Below are positions 1-6,192 of a stretch of 7,774 nt of DNA, one piece after another. The DNA comes from Hyphomicrobiales bacterium (GTDB lineage: Bacteria; Pseudomonadota; Alphaproteobacteria; Rhizobiales; Beijerinckiaceae): assembly GCA_003567055.1 (NCBI GenBank), contig PXAW01000495.1:1-7774 (forward strand). Reading direction: 5' to 3'. Numbering within the stretch: the first letter of the stretch is position 1; each line of letters starts with the position of its first letter. The notes under the pieces were generated by a model, which was not told where the DNA came from, did no database searches, and worked only from the letters and a program-made list of their open reading frames with translations. The translations under genes and the position numbers were made by a program.

Positions 1-12
1 CCCCCGCCAGAC

Positions 13-35
13 CTCCCTCCCTTGAAGGGAGGGAG
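13..35. repeat. Perfect 9-bp inverted repeat (possible terminator or dispersed repeat)
   Basis: Bases 13-21 (CTCCCTCCC) pair perfectly with 27-35 (GGGAGGGAG) around the 5-nt loop TTGAA. Neither strand has a T-run after the stem, so a classical intrinsic terminator is not shown. C/T-rich hairpins of this look are, from memory, common intergenic repeats in GC-rich alphaproteobacteria. It lies about 75 nt beyond the stop of the EamA permease gene on the minus strand and could end that transcript or one entering from the left. Confidence 0.5.
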
Positions 36-92
36 AACGCCCCGTTGATGCAGGTGCTGCCCGGTCTCGTTCCCGAGCGAAGGGACACAGGA

Positions 93-108
93 TGCTTTCG
101 TCAAAGCA
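93..108 (-). terminator. Weak hairpin just after the EamA permease gene
   Basis: TGCTTT (93-98) and AAAGCA (103-108) form a 6-bp stem with a 4-nt loop, starting 2 nt after the TGA stop of the permease gene as read on the minus strand. No U-tract follows, so terminator function is only suggested by position. Confidence 0.25.
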
Positions 109-110
109 GA

Positions 111-1079
111 TCAGATCGCCCGCTTCGAGGCCATCTCCGCTTCCTTCTTGCGCGTCAGGCCGAGGCGGTGTTCACGCCAGATCACGAAAATGCCTGCCGC
201 GATGACGATCGCGGCGCCGGCGAGCACGATCGCCTGCGGCCAGTCGCCGAAGACGAACCAGCCCAGCAGCAGCGCCCAGATCATCGTCGTATACTCGAAA
301 GGGGCGATCAGCGAAGCGTCGCCGAAGCGGTAGCTCTGGGTCAGCAGGATCTGGCCGATCCCGCCCAGAATGCCGATCACGATGAGAATACCGAAATCCA
401 CAAGGCCCGGCATGTTCCAGCCGAAAACGATCGTCGCGAGGCCGATCAGGGTGGAGAAGACCGAGAAATAGAAGACGATGGCGCCGGTGCGCTCTGTCGC
501 GGTGAGGCGGCGGACCTGGATCGTCGCGCCGGCGGTGCACAGGGCGGCGAAGATCGCGAAGGTCGCGCCCAGCGCCCGATTCTCGTTGGCGATTGCGGCA
601 TCGACCACACCGAATTGCGGCGTCAGCATCAGGATCACGCCGACAAAGCCGATCCCGACCGCGCTCCAGCGATAAGCACGCACCGTTTCCTTGAGAACGA
701 GCGCCGCGAGCACCACCACGATCAGCGGCGCGGCGTAACCGATCGCCACGGCATCGGAGAGCGGGAGATAGCTCAGCGCGGCGAATCCGCAGAACATGCC
801 CGTCACGCCGATGATGCTGCGCAGGAGATGGCCCTTCAGATTATGCGTGCGCACCGCGTTCACCATCACGTCGCTCCAGGCGAGCCAGAGCATCAGCGGG
901 ATCAGCGCGAAGGCGGAGCGGAAGAAGATCAGCTGCCCGACTGGGTAGGAATCGCTGACGAACTTGATCGTCGCCGCCATCAGGGTGAAGGCGAAGGCGG
1001 AGAGGATCTTCAGAAGGATGCCGATGACGGGCTGCACGGGATACGGGCCGGGAGAGGAAAACCGCCACCAACAAACCAT
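111..1079 (-). CDS. DMT-superfamily permease (EamA family)
   Basis: Inner-membrane transporter of the drug/metabolite (DMT) superfamily with two EamA repeats; the substrate cannot be told from sequence. From the start chosen here it has 322 residues, about ten hydrophobic helices, with repeat one near residues 19-152 and repeat two near 170-302. Family hallmarks are the helix start GILLKILSAFAFTLM, the Y-A-A-P-L segment near 115-119 in repeat one, and FEYTTMIWALLLGWFVFGDW (261-280) in repeat two. A basic cytosolic tail (WREHRLGLTRKK) ends the protein. The start is uncertain: ATG at 1079 is used, but GTG at 1037 would put the first helix at the N-terminus and ATG at 1136 is also in frame; none has a good Shine-Dalgarno. 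It follows the DadA-like gene on the same strand by 76 nt or less, so cotranscription is likely, perhaps moving that enzyme's substrate or product. Confidence 0.88.
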   Translation of the reverse strand: MVCWWRFSSPGPYPVQPVIGILLKILSAFAFTLMAATIKFVSDSYPVGQLIFFRSAFALIPLMLWLAWSDVMVNAVRTHNLKGHLLRSIIGVTGMFCGFAALSYLPLSDAVAIGYAAPLIVVVLAALVLKETVRAYRWSAVGIGFVGVILMLTPQFGVVDAAIANENRALGATFAIFAALCTAGATIQVRRLTATERTGAIVFYFSVFSTLIGLATIVFGWNMPGLVDFGILIVIGILGGIGQILLTQSYRFGDASLIAPFEYTTMIWALLLGWFVFGDWPQAIVLAGAAIVIAAGIFVIWREHRLGLTRKKEAEMASKRAI

Positions 1080-1155
1080 GCGCCGCGCGCGCGGGGAAGC
1101 GCTTTCGTCGCAACGGCAGATGCGCGCCCCACGCATGGCGGCGCCGCATAAGCCC

Positions 1156-2409
1156 TCAGAACCGGTCGGCGCGGAACCAGCCCGTTTCGACCACCGGCGT
1201 CTCGCCGGTCATCATCTCGGCGAGAATCCGCCCGGTGACCGGCCCCAGCGAGAAGCCGTGATGGTTATGGCCGAAGGCGAACCATAGCCCGTCATGGCGC
1301 GGCGCCGGCCCGATGACGGGGCGCATATCGGGGAAACACGGCCGCAACCCCATCCACGGTTCCGGCTCGTTCGGCTGGCCGAGCGGGAAGATCTCCTTCG
1401 CCAGTGGCTCGCAGCGCGCGATCTGGAGCGGGCTTTTCGGCGCATCGCGCGGGGCAAACTCGATCCCGGTGGTAAGCCGGATGCCCTTGTTCATCGGGGC
1501 GAGCACCACGCCCGCATCGACATCGAGCACGGGATGATTCAGGACCGCGTTGCCCTCGGCGGCATAATGCAGATGGTAGCCGCGTTTGGCTGCAAGCGGC
1601 ATGCGGTAGCCGAGCGGCTCGTAGATGTCGTTCGACCAGGCGCCCATGGCGACGACCACCTCATCGGCGCTGATCTCGCCTTCCTCTGTGGCGACGCGCC
1701 ACGCGGCCTTGCCGTTGCCGCCATGCGCTGTGAGTGAGCGCGAATCGCCATTGATGAAACGTCCGCCCTTGCGCACGAACAGATCGGCGTAAGCCTTGGT
1801 CAGACCGCCGGGATCGGGGCTGGTATTCGGATCACGCAGATGGATCGCACCGATGACGCGGTCGCTCAGATGCGGCTCGCGCTCCTTCAGTGCGGCCTGG
1901 TCGAGCAGATCATAGCTGATCCCGTAATCGCGGGCGAAGCGCTCGGCCTCCGCCGCTTCCGCATCGAGCCGGGCCTGGCTGCGTGCGGCCTTGATCCAGC
2001 CCTTGGGGCGCATCAGCGGGGCGACGCCCGCCTCTGCGACGAGATCGGCATGTTCATCGACGCAGCGCTCGATCAGCGGACGCATGGCGCGGGTCGCCTC
2101 GGCATGACGATGCGGCGCAGAATGCCACCAGTAGCGCGCAAGCCACGGGGCGATCTTTGGCAGGAAGGAGATGTCGTAGCGCACTTCCGTTGAGCGGTTG
2201 AGCCCGTATTTGATCAGCGAACCGGGATCGCGCGGGAAGGCATAGGGTTCGATCGTGGCGCGCTCCATCAGCCCGGCATTGCCGTAGCTCGCCTCTTCGC
2301 CGGCGCCGCGCCGGTCCACCAGCACGACATCGCGGCCGCGCCGTTGCAGATGCAGCGCGGTGCTGACGCCGATGATGCCTGCGCCGAGTACGATCACATC
2401 TGTGCGCAT
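1156..2409 (-). CDS. DadA-type FAD-dependent amine/D-amino acid oxidoreductase
   Basis: Flavoprotein of the DAO/GlyOX fold, closest in pattern to the small subunit of D-amino acid dehydrogenase, which oxidises D-amino acids to 2-oxo acids and ammonia and passes electrons to the membrane. The protein has 417 residues, close to the usual DadA length. The Rossmann ADP-binding motif is V-I-V-L-G-A-G-I-I-G (5-14) with an acidic residue ending the second strand (D32). The C-terminal flavin-binding region reads MGLRPCFPDMRPVIGP (353-368) and then FGHNHHGFSLGPVTGRI (379-395). This replaces the GHGTLGWTMA-like segment of classical DadA, so the substrate may differ. ATG 2409 is chosen over GTG 2415 because GGAGG at 2415-2419 lies 5 nt upstream of the ATG and overlaps the GTG. 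It is divergent from the SBF permease and followed by an EamA permease. Family call is firm; substrate is inference. Confidence 0.9.
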   Translation of the reverse strand: MRTDVIVLGAGIIGVSTALHLQRRGRDVVLVDRRGAGEEASYGNAGLMERATIEPYAFPRDPGSLIKYGLNRSTEVRYDISFLPKIAPWLARYWWHSAPHRHAEATRAMRPLIERCVDEHADLVAEAGVAPLMRPKGWIKAARSQARLDAEAAEAERFARDYGISYDLLDQAALKEREPHLSDRVIGAIHLRDPNTSPDPGGLTKAYADLFVRKGGRFINGDSRSLTAHGGNGKAAWRVATEEGEISADEVVVAMGAWSNDIYEPLGYRMPLAAKRGYHLHYAAEGNAVLNHPVLDVDAGVVLAPMNKGIRLTTGIEFAPRDAPKSPLQIARCEPLAKEIFPLGQPNEPEPWMGLRPCFPDMRPVIGPAPRHDGLWFAFGHNHHGFSLGPVTGRILAEMMTGETPVVETGWFRADRF

Positions 2410-2561
2410 GCGCACCTCCCGGAGACTTGTTCAAACCACGACGTTCGGGATATGGGATGATACTGCGCAGGCCAAGGCGGAAATTGTCGCCCCGCCCGTG
2501 CGCCGAAGCCGACGCGGCTAGCCGCGTCCTGCCGAACGCTCACCGGGATGGTCTTGCCGAA
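2410..2561. promoter_or_regulatory. Divergent intergenic region (DadA-like gene / SBF permease)
   Basis: Only 152 nt separate the two divergent starts, so both promoters should lie here. On the minus strand a weak sigma70-like pair, TTGGCC and TATCCC with 17-nt spacing, can be placed between about 2446 and 2476. On the plus strand TTGTTC (2427-2432) and TATGGG (2451-2456) are 18 nt apart. Both are poor matches and are offered only as candidates. No regulator gene or clear operator palindrome is visible. Confidence 0.3.
2415..2419 (-). promoter_or_regulatory. Ribosome binding site of the DadA-like gene
   Basis: Read on the minus strand, GGAGG precedes ATG 2409 with 5-nt spacing. It overlaps the alternative GTG at 2415, which decides the start in favour of the ATG. 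Confidence 0.75.
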
Positions 2562-3509
2562 ATGTCCTTTCTGATCAGAGCCCTCGCCTTCATAGGCCGA
2601 TATGCGACCCAGGGTTTTGCGATCAGCATCATGATCGGCCTGATGCTGCCCCAATTTGCCGCAGCCGCGCGCCCGTTTCTGCCGGTTGCGATCTTCATCT
2701 TCGTCGCGATGACCTTCGCGCGCGTCGATCTGCACGCCTTGAGGGCCATCCTGCGCGCGCCGTCGGGCCTGATCTTCGCGCTGATCTGGACGACGCTGGC
2801 GCCGATTCTCCTCGTCGGCGGTTTCTTGACCGTGGTGGGGCGCGACAATCTCGATCCGGGGCTCGTACTCGGTCTCGCGATTCTCGCTGCCGCGCCGCCG
2901 ATCATGTCGTCCCCCGCCATCGCCATGGTGCTCGGCCTCGCGCCGACCATGCTGCTGACGGTGGTGCTGGTGACGACCGCGCTCGCGCCGTTCTACTCGC
3001 CGATTGCCGCAGAGTTCGTCGCCGGCGTCGAGGTGCCGCTCGATGTCGGCGTGCTGGTCACACGGATGCTGCTGTTGATCGGCGGTGCGATCGCCACCGC
3101 GATCGTGATCCGTCTCGTTCTGGGGGAGGGGCGCATCCGTGAACACAAGGCGAGTTTCGACGGGCTCGGCGTGGTCACCTATTTTCTCTTCGCCGTCGCG
3201 GCGATGGATGGTGTGCTCTTTGCGATCATGGATACGCCGCTGCGCGTGGCCGGCTATCTCGGCATCGTCTTCGCCATCGCCTTTGCCGGGATCCTCTCGG
3301 CGATGCTGATCCTGCGTCCGCTCTCGCCCTCCGATCGGTTCGTCCTCGGCTACGGGACCGGGCAGCGCAATATGGGGCTACTCGTCGCGGCGCTGGGCGC
3401 GGCGACGCCTGATACGACATACCTTTTCTTTGCGCTGGCGCAGTTCCCGATCTATCTGATGCCGCAGATCGTCAAGCGCTTCTCGCGACGATACGTGGTC
3501 GCGAGCTGA
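2562..3509 (+). CDS. BASS-family permease (SBF-like, bile acid:sodium symporter fold)
   Basis: Integral membrane protein of the bile acid:sodium symporter (BASS/SBF) group; members take up organic anions, often with sodium. It has 315 residues and is hydrophobic throughout, consistent with 9-10 helices. The two family crossover regions are recognisable: AAPPIMSSPAIAMVLG (110-125) and GYGTGQRNMGLLVAALG (263-279); the R-N-x-G-L stretch is typical of BASS. The start at ATG 2562 puts MSFLIRALAFIGRY directly before the first helix. ATG 2457 and TTG 2427 are in frame, but they add an Arg-rich stretch that does not look like this family. No clear Shine-Dalgarno precedes any of them. It is the only plus-strand gene here, divergent from the DadA-like gene and 4 nt from the convergent end of xerD. 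The substrate is unknown; a link to the oxidoreductase is only positional. Confidence 0.83.
   Translation: MSFLIRALAFIGRYATQGFAISIMIGLMLPQFAAAARPFLPVAIFIFVAMTFARVDLHALRAILRAPSGLIFALIWTTLAPILLVGGFLTVVGRDNLDPGLVLGLAILAAAPPIMSSPAIAMVLGLAPTMLLTVVLVTTALAPFYSPIAAEFVAGVEVPLDVGVLVTRMLLLIGGAIATAIVIRLVLGEGRIREHKASFDGLGVVTYFLFAVAAMDGVLFAIMDTPLRVAGYLGIVFAIAFAGILSAMLILRPLSPSDRFVLGYGTGQRNMGLLVAALGAATPDTTYLFFALAQFPIYLMPQIVKRFSRRYVVAS
3482..3505. terminator. Bidirectional hairpin at the convergent 3' ends of the SBF permease and xerD
   Basis: CTCGCGAC (3482-3489) and GTCGCGAG (3498-3505) are perfect 8-bp inverted arms around the 8-nt loop GATACGTG. The stem lies inside the last codons of the permease gene, ending one base before its TGA, and about 10 nt past the xerD stop on the other strand. 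With only 4 nt between the two stops there is no other room for a terminator. There is no U-tract on either side, so termination is inferred from position and symmetry. Confidence 0.45.
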
Positions 3510-3513
3510 TCGC

Positions 3514-4476
3514 TCAGGCGCTTTGCGACAGCGGGTGCAAGTCGCGCACCAGCGCCTTCATGCGCTCGTCGAGGACATGGGTGTAGATCTGCGTCGTCGA
3601 GATGTCGGCATGGCCGAGCAGTTCCTGGATCATGCGCAGATCCGCGCCGTTCTGCAAAAGATGGCTGGCGAAGGCGTGGCGCAGCACGTGGGGTGAGACG
3701 GCGCGCGGGTCGAGCCCGGCTTTCACCGTGAGGCTCTTGAGATCGCGGGCGAAGGCCTGGCGGGTAAGATAGCCGGTTTCGCTGTCGGCGGGAAACAGCC
3801 AGGGGCTGACTGCCTGAGCGCCGGGCTTCACCTTGCGCGCCGCTGCGGCTTCCTCACGCGCCGCGAGATAGCGCGCCGCCGCCGCCTTCGCCGATGCATT
3901 GAGCGGAACGAGACGCTCCTTGTTGCCCTTGCCGCGCACGACGATCAGCGAATCGCGCGTGCGCGCGGCGGATCGGGGCAGGGCGACGAGCTCGGAAACG
4001 CGCAGGCCCGTGGCATAGAGCATTTCGAGCAGGCAATGCATGCGCAGCGCCCGCAGATATTTCCCCGGCGAGAGATCCGGCGCGTCGCAAGCGTTGCGGG
4101 CCGTCTCCAGCAAATGCTCCACATCGGCGATGCCGAGTGTCTTGGGCAGCGAGCGCCCCTTGCGCGGCCCGCTCAGCGTGGCGGAGGGATCGGCGGCGAG
4201 ATGACCCTCGGTATAGAGAAACTTGTGGAACTGGCGCACCGCCGAGAGCCGGCGCGCGGCGGAGGCGGTGCCGAGGCCGCGCTGGCCGAGATCGGCCAGA
4301 TAATCGCGCAGATTGTTCTGCCCGACCTGCGCCAGTGCGAACCCCCGTTCGCCGAGAAAACCGGCGTAATCCTCGAGATCGCGGCCATAGGCGGCCAGCG
4401 TGTTCTTCGCCGCGCCGCGTTCGACGGCGAGCATGTCGAGAAACAGGATGACGAGGCGATTCGTATCGGTGGCCAT
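3514..4476 (-). CDS. xerD: Tyrosine site-specific recombinase XerD
   Basis: XerD acts with XerC at the dif site near the replication terminus to resolve chromosome dimers, activated by FtsK. From ATG 4476 the protein has 320 residues, slightly longer than the roughly 300 of E. coli XerD. The N-terminal SAM-like core-binding domain covers about 1-95 (NTLAAYGRDLEDYAGFL, SAVRQFHKFLYTEG). The catalytic domain holds all expected residues: R159 (GLRVSEL), K183 (RGKGNKER), H263 and R266 (SPHVLRHAFA), H289 (LGHADIST) and the nucleophile Y298 (QIYTHV). A GTG at 4515 is in frame but adds a basic stretch unlike the family; neither start has a strong Shine-Dalgarno. The small membrane-protein gene ends 60 nt upstream on the same strand, so an operon is likely. 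The full catalytic set and housekeeping neighbours favour chromosomal XerD over a phage or island integrase; XerC is the main alternative. Confidence 0.93.
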   Translation of the reverse strand: MATDTNRLVILFLDMLAVERGAAKNTLAAYGRDLEDYAGFLGERGFALAQVGQNNLRDYLADLGQRGLGTASAARRLSAVRQFHKFLYTEGHLAADPSATLSGPRKGRSLPKTLGIADVEHLLETARNACDAPDLSPGKYLRALRMHCLLEMLYATGLRVSELVALPRSAARTRDSLIVVRGKGNKERLVPLNASAKAAAARYLAAREEAAAARKVKPGAQAVSPWLFPADSETGYLTRQAFARDLKSLTVKAGLDPRAVSPHVLRHAFASHLLQNGADLRMIQELLGHADISTTQIYTHVLDERMKALVRDLHPLSQSA

Positions 4477-4536
4477 GCGGCGATTCTGGGGATGCGGCCT
4501 TAACAATCGCTTCACGCCATGGCGCGGCGATACGGA

Positions 4537-4683
4537 TTATCGCGGCATCAGCCGCGTCGGCGGGATGTTGGTGGACATCTCACGCGGCTGCGGCTCGACG
4601 AAAGTGGCGAGCCCCCACATCCCCGCATAGCCGAGGCCTGCGAGAATGGCGAGGATCACGATCAGGCGAAACAGCGTTGGCAC
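4537..4683 (-). CDS. Conserved-looking 48-residue single-pass membrane protein upstream of xerD
   Basis: This short minus-strand frame starts at GTG 4683 and ends with TAA at 4537-4539. It encodes 48 residues: a hydrophobic helix at about 4-28 (LFRLIVILAILAGLGYAGMW and on through GLATFV), then a polar tail with VEPQPREM (29-36) and IPPTRLMPR (40-48). Only rare-start codons lie upstream before the in-frame stop at 4720-4722, so GTG is the only ordinary start. From memory, Hyphomicrobiales carry a protein of this size and pattern (one helix, then F-V-E-P-x-x-x-E-M and I-P) next to xerD, often misannotated as a histidine kinase; no kinase domain can fit. It is upstream of xerD on the same strand. 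Function is unknown; inner-membrane location is inferred from the helix. Confidence 0.75.
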   Translation of the reverse strand: MPTLFRLIVILAILAGLGYAGMWGLATFVEPQPREMSTNIPPTRLMPR

Positions 4684-4704
4684 AATTGCGACCGTGTTCG
4701 GTGG

Positions 4705-4734
4705 ACGACATCCCGGCCATTACGACCACGTCAA
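4705..4734 (-). promoter_or_regulatory. Candidate promoter of the small membrane protein-xerD unit
   Basis: On the minus strand TTGACG (4734-4729), a 5/6 match to the -35 consensus, is followed about 17 nt later by a poor -10 candidate (ATGTCG). It lies 40-50 nt upstream of GTG 4683, a plausible position. The weak -10 keeps confidence low. Confidence 0.25.
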
Positions 4735-4748
4735 TGCGCGCAAGGCAA

Positions 4749-4763
4749 GCGTTGTTGCAACGC
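4749..4763 (-). terminator. Small hairpin 3' of gpt
   Basis: GCGTTG (4749-4754) and CAACGC (4758-4763) form a perfect 6-bp stem with a 3-nt loop, starting 13 nt past the gpt stop on the minus strand. The sequence after it on that strand (TTGCCTTG) is only mildly T-rich. It is a weak terminator candidate separating gpt from the downstream small membrane protein-xerD unit. Confidence 0.35.
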
Positions 4764-4776
4764 GGTGTGTGCCGAT

Positions 4777-5283
4777 TCAGCCCGGCTCGCCGTTGCGGAT
4801 CGGCGGCTGGAAGGACAGGCCCATATCCCAGGGGAAGTAGATCCAGGTATCCTGGCTGACTTCCGTCACGAAGGTATCGACCAGCGGGCGCCCGGCAGGT
4901 TTGGCATAGACCGTGGCGAAATGCGCCTCGGGCAGCATCTCGCGCACGACCCGCGCGGTCTTGCCGGTATCGGTGAGATCATCGACGACCAGCACGCCCG
5001 CGCCCTTGCCGTTGCCGAGATTGCGCACCGCCGGGGCGATATCCTTGATGACCTGCAACTGCCCCTGCTTCTGGTAATCGTGATAGCTCGCGACGCAGAC
5101 GGTCTCGATCAGCCGCAATTCGAGCTCACGCGCCACGATCGCCGCCGGCACCAGCCCGCCACGGGTGATGCAGACGATCCCCTCGAACGGGCCGGCGGCG
5201 GAGAGCCGCCAGGCCAGGGCACGGGCATCGCGGTGGAACTGGTCCCAGGAGACCGGAAAGGCTTTGTCGGCGGGGCTGCTCAT
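4777..5283 (-). CDS. gpt: Xanthine(-guanine) phosphoribosyltransferase
   Basis: Purine-salvage enzyme that joins xanthine or guanine to PRPP to give XMP or GMP and pyrophosphate. The 168-residue protein follows E. coli Gpt closely along its length: a V-S-W-D start (11-14), [16 protein letters not shown] (39-54), [10 protein letters not shown] (61-70), the PRPP-binding loop [14 protein letters not shown] (97-110), the [13 protein letters not shown] block (127-139) and [19 protein letters not shown] (144-162), which in this family contributes to base recognition. It is somewhat longer than E. coli Gpt (about 152), mostly by a few N-terminal residues, an insertion near 70-95 and the C-terminal end. 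ATG 5283 is supported by GAGGA 8 nt upstream. The gene has its own structured leader and a plausible promoter, so it probably forms its own transcription unit despite same-strand neighbours. Confidence 0.95.
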   Translation of the reverse strand: MSSPADKAFPVSWDQFHRDARALAWRLSAAGPFEGIVCITRGGLVPAAIVARELELRLIETVCVASYHDYQKQGQLQVIKDIAPAVRNLGNGKGAGVLVVDDLTDTGKTARVVREMLPEAHFATVYAKPAGRPLVDTFVTEVSQDTWIYFPWDMGLSFQPPIRNGEPG

Positions 5284-5291
5284 TCTTGGTA

Positions 5292-5296
5292 TCCTC
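5292..5296 (-). promoter_or_regulatory. Ribosome binding site of gpt
   Basis: GAGGA on the minus strand lies 8 nt before ATG 5283. The nearest leader hairpin ends 3 nt before it, so hairpin choice could affect access. Confidence 0.7.
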
Positions 5297-5299
5297 GTG

Positions 5300-5330
5300 C
5301 CGGATGCTGTCCGGGTCTGCCGCTACCCGG
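5300..5330 (-). promoter_or_regulatory. gpt leader with two mutually exclusive hairpins
   Basis: Read on the minus strand, CCGGGT (5330-5325) can pair with ACCCGG (5316-5311), a 6-bp stem with an 8-nt loop. CCGGA (5314-5310) can pair with TCCGG (5304-5300), a 5-bp stem with a 5-nt loop. The two stems share the CCGG at 5311-5314, so only one can form at a time. The second ends 3 nt before the Shine-Dalgarno. This permits a switch, but nothing here shows a ligand or protein signal, and it does not match the purine riboswitch core. Confidence 0.35.
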
Positions 5331-5338
5331 TTCAAGCC

Positions 5339-5367
5339 TCTATTCCAACAAAAAAACACCTTTGCAA
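5339..5367 (-). promoter_or_regulatory. Candidate gpt promoter
   Basis: On the minus strand TTGCAA (5367-5362) and AATAGA (5344-5339) are 17 nt apart, with a run of seven T in the spacer. The matches to consensus are about 4/6 and 3/6. A start near 5330-5333 would place the whole paired leader (5300-5330) in the transcript. It lies between the stop of the AT-rich gene and gpt. Confidence 0.35.
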
Positions 5368-5397
5368 GTCCGCCTGACATTGCTGCCCATCATTCCA

Positions 5398-6192
5398 TCA
5401 AGTGGCACACGTATGCTCGCCTATCCAAACCTCGAAAATTCCATCGGGAAGATTTCCGGGGAGTATCTGATCATCAAATGAAATTCCGATCTCCCCTTGG
5501 AGCGATGATTGGATCGTTGCGAGCCGGACTTTTTGTAGGGTGCCATAATATCGTATCTGATTATTATTGGGACTCGACCCTATTTGTATGCGCTCCATTG
5601 GAGCTACGCGCATGCCAGTAGAACTAAGATAACTACTTGTTAACTCAGCATATTCAAGACATTTTCTTGCGTCAGGATAGTGTATATATACAGTATAGCT
5701 TGAATTATTTGAGGAGTTATCTGAAGTGATTGAGGGCAATCCCACCGACGCATCAGCTATTGTTATTTCGGAATTGTCTCGTTTTCTTTGAAATATAATT
5801 TCATCCCGCATTTGATAGAAGAGATTCTTTACTTTATCAAGGCCTGATACTTCAGCTACAAGTGCGAGTTTATGTATTGAGCGTTCGCTATTTGAAGAAA
5901 ATCTATCGAAATGGTTAAAATAAAGCTCAATCGCAACTCTTGAATTTGCTATATCTCTCTGTTTTTGAGCATTTATTTCCGCAGTTCTCAGTGTGGTTTG
6001 CTCCAATATTTTCAATTTTTCTACAGATTGATATTGGTATACAGTTACAGTAGCGGATATAGCTGCGACTATAATTGTTGCTAAGCTTCCGAATATGACA
6101 GACCCCCATTTTTTGGGGAAAGACTCGTCCAATTTCAACCGGCGCTCTTCAAGCGCTATCTCGCGATCAGATTTGTCAGTTGCGTCCACCAT
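5398..6192 (-). CDS. AT-rich orphan gene: membrane-anchored protein of unknown function
   Basis: I do not recognise a named family. The 264-residue protein has a charged N-terminal segment likely to be helical (ALEERRLKLDESF, 13-25), one transmembrane helix at about 31-52, and a helical stretch that may be coiled coil (about 55-98, with EKLKILEQTTLRTAEINAQ). A second helical region covers about 105-138. A Ser/Asn-rich linker (154-165) leads to a C-terminal domain (166-260) starting YTVYIHYPDARKCLEYAEL, with IRYYG at 213-217 and ending GIFEVWIG (251-258). Lysines before the helix suggest a cytosolic N-terminus and an outward C-terminus. ATG 6192 is preferred to GTG 6198 because GGAG lies 7 nt upstream of the ATG. 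Hand counts of 60-base rows inside the gene give 18-26 G/C, against 38 in a row of the neighbouring cinA-type gene. With its AT-rich codons this points to horizontal acquisition between cinA and gpt. No partner gene is present. Confidence 0.8.
   Translation of the reverse strand: MVDATDKSDREIALEERRLKLDESFPKKWGSVIFGSLATIIVAAISATVTVYQYQSVEKLKILEQTTLRTAEINAQKQRDIANSRVAIELYFNHFDRFSSNSERSIHKLALVAEVSGLDKVKNLFYQMRDEIIFQRKRDNSEITIADASVGLPSITSDNSSNNSSYTVYIHYPDARKCLEYAELTSSYLSSTGMRVAPMERIQIGSSPNNNQIRYYGTLQKVRLATIQSSLQGEIGISFDDQILPGNLPDGIFEVWIGEHTCAT

Noticed and set aside
45..1151. 368-codon plus-strand frame opposite the EamA permease
   Set aside because: Its composition (runs of R, D, E, H, Q with no fold-like pattern) is that of a GC-rich antisense shadow; the minus strand encodes a clear ten-helix permease.
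2394..3146. 250-codon minus-strand frame opposite the SBF permease
   Set aside because: Rich in R, D, Q and H with no hydrophobic core, an antisense shadow of the membrane protein on the plus strand.
3514..4476. XerD-like recombinase as the integrase of an island carrying the AT-rich gene
   Set aside because: It has host-like composition, full XerD motifs and the small membrane-protein neighbour, and is separated from the AT-rich gene by gpt. No att site or tRNA target is visible.
5284..5397. Purine riboswitch upstream of gpt
   Set aside because: The three-way junction core and conserved loop sequences of the purine class are absent; only two short alternative hairpins are seen.
4519..5481. 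320-codon plus-strand frame across gpt and its leader
   Set aside because: It lies antisense to gpt and the small membrane protein and runs on into the 3' end of the AT-rich gene. Its translation is low-complexity and matches no recognised family.
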